Shown here: positions 55,115 to 61,860 of the stretch, piece after piece
Layout: each line of letters starts with the position of its first letter
How positions within the stretch are numbered: the stretch's first letter is position 1
Assembly (NCBI GenBank): GCA_035544875.1
Contig: DASZZP010000079.1
Coordinates: forward strand, 1-64,000
From: JASLEW01 sp035544875
GTDB taxonomy: Bacteria; Acidobacteriota; Thermoanaerobaculia; Multivoradales; UBA5704
Length of the DNA stretch: 64,000 nucleotides
Reading direction: 5' to 3'
The notes under the pieces: generated by a model
The model's database searches: none
Told to the model about the DNA's origin: nothing
The model's input: only the letters and a program-made list of their open reading frames with translations
Program-made: the position numbers and the translations under genes

Positions 55115-55747
55115 ATGTCCTTCACGCTCGATCTGATCCGCCAGGCGCTCGCCGCCCACCATCCGCCCCAGCTCGCCGAGCGCGAGCCGTACCAGGCCGA
55201 GGCGGCGGTGGCGCTGGTGCTGGCCGGCCGGCCCGAGCCGGCGCTGTGCGTGATCCGGCGCGCCGAGCGGGCCGGCGACCCATGGTCCGGGCATCTGGCG
55301 CTGCCGGGCGGACGCGCCGACCCAGAGGACCCTCATCCGCGCGCGATGGCGGAGCGCGAGACGATGGAGGAAGTCGGCATCGCCCTTGCCGAGCGGCACT
55401 GGCTCGGCGCCCTCTCGCAGCTCCTCGTGCGCCTGGGCGGTGGCGGCGGGCGCATGGTCCTGCACTCGTTCGTTTACGCCCTCGATGCCCTCGATGGGGA
55501 GCCGCCGCCATTCACCCTGAGCGACGAGGTCGCCGCGGCATTCTGGGTGCCGCTCGCCGAGCTCTGGGACCCCGCGAACGGCTGCCATGTCGAATGGGAG
55601 CGCGACGGCACCCGCCTGCTCTATCCGGCGATCCGCTGCCAGGGGCAGGCCATCTGGGGGCTCACCTTCCGCGTCCTCACGCTCTTTTCCGACGCCCTGG
55701 GCGCCCCCCTTCCTCATCTCGAGGAGATCCCAAGCTTGGGGCGGTGA
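55115..55747 (+). CDS. Nudix hydrolase, CoA pyrophosphatase-like
   Basis: Encodes 210 residues. The Nudix box reads LPGGRADPEDPHPRAMAERE then TMEEVGI, with the longer G-to-R-E spacing of the YeaB/NUDT7-type CoA pyrophosphatases. An adjacent AALSQL-like loop (LGALSQLLVRLGGGGG) and PAIRCQGQAIWGLTFRVL are also typical (W-G-x-T-x-x-I/L at the end). The enzyme would cleave CoA or acyl-CoA to phosphopantetheine and ADP with Mg2+. ATG 55115 was preferred over GTG 55109, because GGAG is ten bases away versus four. Divergent from the dehydratase gene. Confidence 0.88.
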   Translation: MSFTLDLIRQALAAHHPPQLAEREPYQAEAAVALVLAGRPEPALCVIRRAERAGDPWSGHLALPGGRADPEDPHPRAMAERETMEEVGIALAERHWLGALSQLLVRLGGGGGRMVLHSFVYALDALDGEPPPFTLSDEVAAAFWVPLAELWDPANGCHVEWERDGTRLLYPAIRCQGQAIWGLTFRVLTLFSDALGAPLPHLEEIPSLGR

Positions 55748-55823
55748 CCAGGACCCGCGGCCAGAGCTCTCTCAATCTCCCGCCTCTGGCCGCCTCGGAG
55801 CCGAGATGTGTGGCAGTCGGGGC

Positions 55824-55854
55824 TTGCATCTCACGTAACGTGAGGTTCTAGGAT
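55824..55854 (+). promoter_or_regulatory. MerR-type promoter with 19-bp spacer and dyad operator
   Basis: -35 TTGCAT (55824-55829) and -10 TAGGAT (55849-55854) are separated by 19 bp, the hallmark of MerR-activated promoters. The dyad CTCACGTAACGTGAG (55830-55844) fills the spacer. The merR-like gene starts 75 bp downstream, so it is likely autoregulated. Confidence 0.85.
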
Positions 55855-55928
55855 CTCTCAATCGTCGCCGATCGGCCGATTGGCCGCAATCCCGCGGCTA
55901 TCGGACGAGAGCAAGCAAGGAGCGGCCG

Positions 55929-56669
55929 ATGCGGTCTTTACCCTGGAGAGTGGGCGAGCTGGCGCGCCAGACCGGGCTGTCGGTGCGCACGCTCCACTAC
56001 TACGACGAGATCGGCCTGCTGCGGCCGTCGCGCCACACCGCGGCCGGCCACCGCCTTTACGAGGCGGCCGATATCGCGCGGCTGCAGCAGATCAAGTCGC
56101 TGCGCTTCCTCGGCCTCTCGCTCGACGAGATCCGCGACACGCTGCGCAGTCCAGGAATGCCGCAGCGCCGCGTCATCGAGCTGCACATCGCGCGGCTCAA
56201 GGAGCAGATCGCGCTCCAGCAGAAGCTCTGCTGGCGCCTGGAGCTCATCGCCGCGCAACTCGACTCGGCGGCGGGAATCGCCGTCGACGAGCTCACCCGA
56301 ACGATCGAGGAGATCACCATGTTCGAAAAGTACTACACCCCCGAGCAGCTGCAGGAAATCAAGGAGCGCGGCCGCCAGGTCGGCGAGGAGCGGATCCGCC
56401 AGGTGGAGGGCGAGTGGCAGGAGCTGATCGCCGCGGTCCACCGCGAGATGGAGAAGGGGACCGATCCGGCAAGCGAGCGCGTGCAGCTGCTGGCCCGCCG
56501 CTGGATGAGCCTGGTCGGCGAGTTCACCGGCGGCAACCCCGACGTCGCCAAGGCGTTGGGAGCCATGTACCAGCAGGAGCCGGCGCTGCGCGAGCGCACC
56601 GGCATCGATCGCGCGATGTTCGACTACGTCTCGCGGGCGATGAAGCCGCTCCCTCCCGGTCCGGGCTAG
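55929..56669 (+). CDS. MerR-family regulator, TipA-like
   Basis: Encodes 246 residues. The N-terminal winged helix (WRVGELARQTGLSVRTLHYY then DEIGLLRPSRHTAAGHRLYEAADI) and the dimer coiled coil (about 85-130) are typical MerR. The C-terminal region (about 140-240: KYYTPEQLQEIKERGRQVGEE then AMYQQEP) is the TipA-S (TipAS antibiotic-recognition) domain, which in relatives binds thiopeptides or other hydrophobic drugs. AAGGAG lies before ATG 55929. The only candidate target seen is its own promoter. Confidence 0.93.
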   Translation: MRSLPWRVGELARQTGLSVRTLHYYDEIGLLRPSRHTAAGHRLYEAADIARLQQIKSLRFLGLSLDEIRDTLRSPGMPQRRVIELHIARLKEQIALQQKLCWRLELIAAQLDSAAGIAVDELTRTIEEITMFEKYYTPEQLQEIKERGRQVGEERIRQVEGEWQELIAAVHREMEKGTDPASERVQLLARRWMSLVGEFTGGNPDVAKALGAMYQQEPALRERTGIDRAMFDYVSRAMKPLPPGPG

Positions 56670-56842
56670 AACGAAATTAGTCCGTGCGCCAGGGGAGGGG
56701 GCGTCCCCTTCCCCCCCGGAGGGGAGGGAAGGGGATTGAGGGGTTGCGGGGGGCGATCCGATCGATGCTTCGAGTAGGCCTTCACCGCCACATCGCAGCG
56801 CCGTTTCATCCTCTGGGTCGGCGCCGCCGATGGGGGCTGAGA
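56670..56842 (+). repeat. Dispersed intergenic element, copy 3
   Basis: Full-length, starts AACGAAATTAGTC right after the merR stop, with blocks GTGCGCCAGGGGAGGGGGCG, CGGAGGGGAGGGAAGGGGAT, GCTTCGAGTAGGCC and ACATCGCAGCGCCGTTTCAT, then the tail CCTCTGGGTCGGCGCCGCCG ending near 56842. Same strand orientation as the other copies. Confidence 0.87.
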
Positions 56843-56907
56843 CCAAATACCGATCCAGGCCGCTTTCGGCTCGGTCGGTGCCCGAGCCGGGGGCGGCCTG
56901 GAGGCCA

Positions 56908-57426
56908 TCAGTGCCCGCCTCTTGCCAGAAGATGGATGAGATCGGGCGAGCCGCCCGGAAAGATGAAGTTCACGATCTGGTAGCGACCGTCGAAGCGCGC
57001 GAGGACCAGGCGGACGAGGCGGGTGGACGTGCCGGTGACCATGGCGACGTCGACGAGGACCTGGTCGCGATTGTGGCCATCCTTGCCAGCCGCCCCGATG
57101 CGAAACGAGCTCGGATACTCCTGGGAGTCGGTGAAGGGGTCGCCGTCGATCAGCGGCACCTCGTCCGGCGACTTGGGCTTGCGCGCCTCGGCGAGCAGGG
57201 CGCGGTAGAGCGCGGGCGCGAGCCACCGGCTCCGGGCGCGCAGGCCAGCCTCGGTGAAGCCCATGTCATGCCCGAAGTGGTACTCGTAGAACGCCCGTGC
57301 CACCGCGGTCGCCGCCAAGAGGTCGGCGTCCGAGCCCGTGGTCGGGGCCGCCGCCGCCGCAGCGACGAGCGTCAGCAGGAGGGCAAGAGACCAACCGAAG
57401 CCGAGCCGCCGTCGAGTCGTGCTCAT
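56908..57426 (-). CDS. Secreted DUF3828-like protein
   Basis: Encodes 172 residues. The signal peptide (MSTTRRRLGFGWSLALLLTLVAAAAAAP) is followed by a domain with AVARAFYEYHF, SRWLAPALYRALLAE, DGDPFTDSQEYPSSFRIG and a strand-rich C-terminus ending in YQIVNFIFPGGSPDLIHLLA. The F-Y-x-x-Y opening and the D-x-D-P-F-x-x-x-Q centre match DUF3828, a cystatin/NTF2-like-fold family of unknown function found in periplasmic proteins. Stand-alone between two repeat-bearing gaps. Confidence 0.7.
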   Translation of the reverse strand: MSTTRRRLGFGWSLALLLTLVAAAAAAPTTGSDADLLAATAVARAFYEYHFGHDMGFTEAGLRARSRWLAPALYRALLAEARKPKSPDEVPLIDGDPFTDSQEYPSSFRIGAAGKDGHNRDQVLVDVAMVTGTSTRLVRLVLARFDGRYQIVNFIFPGGSPDLIHLLARGGH

Positions 57427-57505
57427 CGCCCCATCCTAGCCTCGGTCAAGCCCTCGGCCCTAATTCTCAGAGATCCCAACACCTGGAGTCCTCGGCTACA
57501 GGACG

Positions 57506-60500
57506 CTAGAAGCTGCTGTAGGTATAGGTCGGGAAGGTGGCAGGCACGCTCGCGAGAGCATGCGGACCGGAAGTCCGGCCCGCGTTGTTGATCGTGTCGT
57601 TGGTATAGACGCTGTTGAACTGGGTCGGTGGACCGCCGGTGAGCAGATAGTCGCTGGGGTTGCCGCTGGTGCCAAAGTTCGGGTTCCACGAACACGTTCC
57701 ATTCAGGTCTTCATTCATCGGCACCGGGGTCGTGGACGGGAGCCCATGCTGCCAGGTCTGGCTCCCTGCAACCGGCGAATCAAAGGTCAGGAACACGCTC
57801 TGGCCGCCGGCCGTGCAGCTGCCGTCGGGCGGCGGGTTCCGCAAGACGCGGAACGCGTTGCCGTCGTCGCAGAACAGAGGGTAACCGGTGGTCGGCGTGC
57901 CGGACCGCCAATAGGCGTTCCCCTCGAAATCCTGGAAATGATCGTAGTCCAGCCCGCACGAGTTGGTGCACCCGGTCTGGACCGCGAAGCCCTGCAGACT
58001 GGCGGGCGACTCGTCGAGGTCGAAGTTGAAGATGTTCCACCAGAGCTCGACCTGAAGCCCCGGACTCGGACCACAGCCTGCAGGCCATGGAGTCCCCTGC
58101 GCGAACATTCCCCGCCTCGCCAGCGAAAAGATGTTGTTCTCGAAGAGGTTGGGATTGGCCGGCCTGCTCACCGTTGGTCCTTCGGTCAGTGAGATGGCGA
58201 ACGATGACATGTGATAGACGACGTTGTACTTCACGTCGACGCCGCCCGACTGGGCGTCGAGGTAGATTCCCTGGCCGCCGTAGCCAGAGCCGGGCACCGA
58301 GGGCTTGCCGTTGATGACCGGGTCGATGATCGACGAGTCGGTGGTGTCGTGGACAAGGTTGTTGTAGATCTTGTTTCCTGTTCCGCTGCCGTCCGGGCCG
58401 CCGACGTTATAGTAAAGCGTCCCGCCATCGGAGGTAATACCCTGCATGATGTTTCGGATGTGATTGTACTGGCTGAAGATGTTCGTGCCGTTGACGTTGG
58501 CGGCAGCTCCGGGACAGCCGAGGTTGCAGATGGAGATCCCCGCGTGGTAGCCGTCGAGGATGTCGTTGTGGAGGTAGGTGATGCCATTGCCGTTGCCCTG
58601 GGCGATTCCCTCGCCGTCGGCGAAAACCCGCGAATAGCCCTGGATGAGATTGTTTTGCACGGTCACGTTGGTGACCACATCGGCAGCCGTGTCGCTCCTG
58701 CGGGGAAGATGACCGATGCGGACGCCGCTGTCGCCGATGTCGTAGAAGGTCGAGCCCTGGATGAGATCGTTTGTGGCTTGGGCGGTTGCGGCCGAGCTGG
58801 CGACGAGAATGCCTGAGGCGGAGGTGTGCCGTACGGTCACGGCGCCGAAGACCACGTGTTGGCAGCCTTCACAACCGATCGCCTGCGGAAGCGCCAGCTC
58901 CCCGTTGTCGTCGTTGTTGAATCCGGTTGTGGACGGGAAGAAGTCATCGACCTCGAAAATGATGCCCTGAAAAGTCACATAGCTCAGATTCGTCGCCGAG
59001 ATCAGGCTTCCCCCGACGTAGTCGGTCGCCGGCTCTCCCGGAATCGCACCGCCGAGCTGCGGAATCACCACGATGTCGGAGTTGGGGTTCTCGCCGGCGT
59101 TGGCAATGTAGCTCAGCACCGGCTGCGCGGTGGAACGATCGAGGAACCAGAGGCCGGTTTGCCCGGCGTTCAGGGCCAAGGTGAAAGCGTCCTTGGCATT
59201 CTCGACCAAGTAGCGTTTACCGGCGCCGGGGCCGAAGAGGTTGTAGACGTTGGCGCCGCTCCGCTTGGCCGGCCCCGTGAGATAGATGATGTGGTTCGTC
59301 GTGTCGATGCAGCCGATCCTCATCGCGTCCACCGTCCAGGCCTCATAGAGGGTGAGCGCGACGTCGCCCACGGGGTATGGGTTCGCGGGATTCGCCTGAC
59401 AGGGACTCACTGGGTTACCGGTATAGGTTCCATTGAGATTGACCCAAGCCCTGATCGGATCGGCAGGATTGTAGTAGAAGCGGTCCAGGCACTTGGTGTG
59501 CCCCTTGCCGTCCGCCATGCTGTTCGCGACGCTGCAGGTCGAGCCGCTTTGCGGGATTGCCCCCGCAACCCTGAGGTAGGTCCCGAGGCTGCAGAGCGAG
59601 GTGGGGACGGCGGCGGGGGGCCCGATCGGGTCGACCGAAGTGCACTGGCTGCCGTTCATGTAGTAACCCACACCGTTCGGCGATTCGAGGCGAGCACGTA
59701 AACGACGCGTGCCGCCACCGCCCGGAGCGTCGCCCTTGGCGGTGTAGAAGAGGTACTCGAAGTTTTGGCTGGCAGCGGGCAGCTGAACCTGCCAGAGATT
59801 GCTGCTGCCGGACTGGGTCCAGGTCAGGCCCAGCCCGCCGTTGCCGACAGGTACGCCGCCGCTGACGATCGCGGTCTCCCCGGGATAGTTTTGCCAGGCG
59901 ATGGGCAGAGAAGCGGTGCCGGAATCGGCGGCCACAAAGGTTAGCGTTCCCGGGTTGGTGGGGCTCAGCGGGAGGTAATAGGTACCGGCGCGGACCTCGA
60001 CCGTCACTGCCCTAGTGCCCGCTAGCGCTCGCACCGCTTGCTGAGCCCGGGCCAACGAGGCAAACGGACCGTCCGTGTGACTGGCATTGGGAGCGGCCAA
60101 GATGCCACTCCAAGTGTCCTGCCCGTCAACTGCGACATAGAGGATCGATGAGGCGCCGCAAGGCAGGGCGGCGGTGTCCTGGACGGGCGGCGCCGCGGTG
60201 CCGTCGGAATTCTGATAGGTGCGCGTGCCGGCGGTCTGCGTATCGGTGACGGTCAACGTGAAGGCGACGTTGGTGCTGGCGGCGTAGAAAACCCAGAACC
60301 GGTTGTTGACCGCGCAGCCGTCCAGCACCTTGACCAGGATCTCCGGATTGTCGGCGCCGAAGAACCAGAAGAGGCCGCCTTGGGCGACGCCGAGGCTCTG
60401 CAAGCCGATCGCCTGTCCAGACCCGGAGCGGCCGCCGCCCTCAGCGGTGTGGAAGCTGGCCTGGATCTGGAAGCGGCCATCGACACAGAGCGTGGTGGCG

Positions 60501-61159
60501 CCTGCCGCGCAGCCGGATTGAGCGTCGGGCCGTTCCTGCGGCGCGCCTCCCGAGTGGGGCGGCGCCGGCCGGACCCACGCTCCGAGCTCCTCGGCGAGGG
60601 CACGGTCCACAGCCCGGTTGGCCGCCGGCGACCGGGTCGGGGCGGTCGCCTCGCCCGCCGCGCAGGAGAAAGCGGCGGTGTCTTGCAGCGGCGGCGCCGC
60701 GGCGCCGTCCTGGTTGGCGTAGCTCTTGCCGCGGCCGGTGCGGGTGTCGGTGACCTCGATTGTGAAGCCGACGTTGGTGGTTGCCCCGTAGAAAACCCAG
60801 AACTGCCGATTCACCGCGCAGCCGTTCAGAACCTTGACCAGGATCTCGGGGTTATCGCCGCTGAAGAACCAGAACAGCCCACCGTGCGCGACTCCGAGGC
60901 TGACGAGCGGAACCGCATTGCCGCTGCCGGAGAAGCCGCCGCCTTGCGCCGTATGGAAGCTGACCGTCACTTGCCAACGCCTGTCTCCTGGCTGATCGTC
61001 GATGCAGAGGGCCGTCGGGCCCGCTGGGCACGCGGTGGCCGCGGCGGAAAGGGCGACCCTGTCGATCGGGAGCGCCTTTGCCGGCGCATCCCCAGCCGTC
61101 GCCGCGAGACTGGCGGCGAAGGCGGCGAAGATGGCTGTGAAAGGCAACGAATCGGTCAT
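57506..61159 (-). CDS. Large secreted right-handed beta-helix protein with two N-terminal aromatic domains
   Basis: Encodes 1217 residues. A signal peptide (about 1-23) precedes two copies of the aromatic domain: 44-166 (GLFWFFSGDNPEILVKVLNG, FWVFYGATTNVGFTIEV) and 217-334 (GLFWFFGADNPEILVKVLDG, FWVFYAASTNVAFTLTV). The remainder, from SILYVAVDGQDTWSG (339), is a right-handed parallel beta-helix of the polysaccharide-lyase-like/NosD-like class: DGPFASLARAQQAVRAL, then many N-x-I/V rungs (TFQGIIFEVDDF, VQNNLIQGYSRVF, HNDILDGYHAGI, IYNNLVHDTTDSSI). It may bind or cleave a polysaccharide; catalytic residues could not be assigned. GGGAGA precedes ATG 61159. Confidence 0.85.
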   Translation of the reverse strand: MTDSLPFTAIFAAFAASLAATAGDAPAKALPIDRVALSAAATACPAGPTALCIDDQPGDRRWQVTVSFHTAQGGGFSGSGNAVPLVSLGVAHGGLFWFFSGDNPEILVKVLNGCAVNRQFWVFYGATTNVGFTIEVTDTRTGRGKSYANQDGAAAPPLQDTAAFSCAAGEATAPTRSPAANRAVDRALAEELGAWVRPAPPHSGGAPQERPDAQSGCAAGATTLCVDGRFQIQASFHTAEGGGRSGSGQAIGLQSLGVAQGGLFWFFGADNPEILVKVLDGCAVNNRFWVFYAASTNVAFTLTVTDTQTAGTRTYQNSDGTAAPPVQDTAALPCGASSILYVAVDGQDTWSGILAAPNASHTDGPFASLARAQQAVRALAGTRAVTVEVRAGTYYLPLSPTNPGTLTFVAADSGTASLPIAWQNYPGETAIVSGGVPVGNGGLGLTWTQSGSSNLWQVQLPAASQNFEYLFYTAKGDAPGGGGTRRLRARLESPNGVGYYMNGSQCTSVDPIGPPAAVPTSLCSLGTYLRVAGAIPQSGSTCSVANSMADGKGHTKCLDRFYYNPADPIRAWVNLNGTYTGNPVSPCQANPANPYPVGDVALTLYEAWTVDAMRIGCIDTTNHIIYLTGPAKRSGANVYNLFGPGAGKRYLVENAKDAFTLALNAGQTGLWFLDRSTAQPVLSYIANAGENPNSDIVVIPQLGGAIPGEPATDYVGGSLISATNLSYVTFQGIIFEVDDFFPSTTGFNNDDNGELALPQAIGCEGCQHVVFGAVTVRHTSASGILVASSAATAQATNDLIQGSTFYDIGDSGVRIGHLPRRSDTAADVVTNVTVQNNLIQGYSRVFADGEGIAQGNGNGITYLHNDILDGYHAGISICNLGCPGAAANVNGTNIFSQYNHIRNIMQGITSDGGTLYYNVGGPDGSGTGNKIYNNLVHDTTDSSIIDPVINGKPSVPGSGYGGQGIYLDAQSGGVDVKYNVVYHMSSFAISLTEGPTVSRPANPNLFENNIFSLARRGMFAQGTPWPAGCGPSPGLQVELWWNIFNFDLDESPASLQGFAVQTGCTNSCGLDYDHFQDFEGNAYWRSGTPTTGYPLFCDDGNAFRVLRNPPPDGSCTAGGQSVFLTFDSPVAGSQTWQHGLPSTTPVPMNEDLNGTCSWNPNFGTSGNPSDYLLTGGPPTQFNSVYTNDTINNAGRTSGPHALASVPATFPTYTYSSF

Positions 61160-61271
61160 CAGGTCTCCCGTTCAGCTTCCGGGCGATGTCGAGCTGTACG
61201 ATGGAACACGAGGGGCGCGGAAAACCTGCGTTGGCGTCGATCGACGACAAGCGGCGGGCGACGCCCGCCAA

Positions 61272-61431
61272 GACGAACTCCCCGGAGCAAGAGGGAGGGG
61301 GCGTCCGGAGGGGTGGGAAGGGGATCGAGGGGTTGCGGGGGGCGATCCGATCGATGCTTCGAGTAGGCCTCCACCGCGATATCGCAGCGCCGTTTCATCC
61401 CTCGGGGGTCGGCACCGCCGTTGGGGACTAG
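61272..61431 (+). repeat. Dispersed intergenic element, copy 4
   Basis: Starts GACGAACTCCCC, lacks the GTCCCCTTCCCC block present in copies 1 and 3, then has CGGAGGGGTGGGAAGGGGAT, GAGGGGTTGCGGGGGGCGAT, GCTTCGAGTAGGCC, ATATCGCAGCGCCGTTTCAT and the tail CCTCGGGGGTCGGCACCGCC ending GGGGACTAG. It lies between two minus-strand genes. Confidence 0.86.
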
Positions 61432-61443
61432 ATAGATAGTGTC

Positions 61444-61860
61444 TCAGTCGGGCAGCAGCGCGGTGGCTTCGATCTCGACCCGGGCGCGCTCTTCGAGGAG
61501 GGCTTGAACGACGACCACGGACATGGCGGGGAAGTGGCGCCCCATGACGGCGCGATAGGCGGCCCCGATCTGGCGCCGCGCCGCCAGGTACTCGGCGCGG
61601 TCGGTGAGGTACCAGGTGAGCCGCACGACATGGCGCGGCTCGGCGCCGGCCTCGCGCAGCACCGCCGCAACGTTGGCGAGCGCCTGGCCCACCTGCGCCG
61701 CGAGGTCGTCGCCGGCGAAGGCGCCGGTGACCGGGTCCCAGCCGACCTGGCCGGCGACGAAGACCTGGCGCCCGCGCCCCGCCATGCCGTGCACGTAGCC
61801 GCTCGGTGCGGCCCAGCCGGGGGGCTGCAAGCGCTCGAGTGGCCCGTCGGCGCCTTTCAC
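61444..61860 (-). CDS. RidA/YjgF-family protein
   Basis: Encodes 138 residues. The RidA fold is clear: VFVAGQVGWDPVTGAF, DLAAQVGQALANVAAVLREAG, VVRLTWYLTD and the end ARVEIEATALLPD; the Arg that binds the substrate carboxylate in archetypal RidA is replaced at the usual I/V-E-I-E-A strand region, so the subgroup is unclear. RidA proteins hydrolyse reactive enamines/imines. Its ATG overlaps the stop of the aryl-CoA ligase fusion (ATGA), which ties it to that pathway, as seen for RidA proteins in aminobenzoate-degradation clusters. Confidence 0.9.
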   Translation of the reverse strand: MKGADGPLERLQPPGWAAPSGYVHGMAGRGRQVFVAGQVGWDPVTGAFAGDDLAAQVGQALANVAAVLREAGAEPRHVVRLTWYLTDRAEYLAARRQIGAAYRAVMGRHFPAMSVVVVQALLEERARVEIEATALLPD

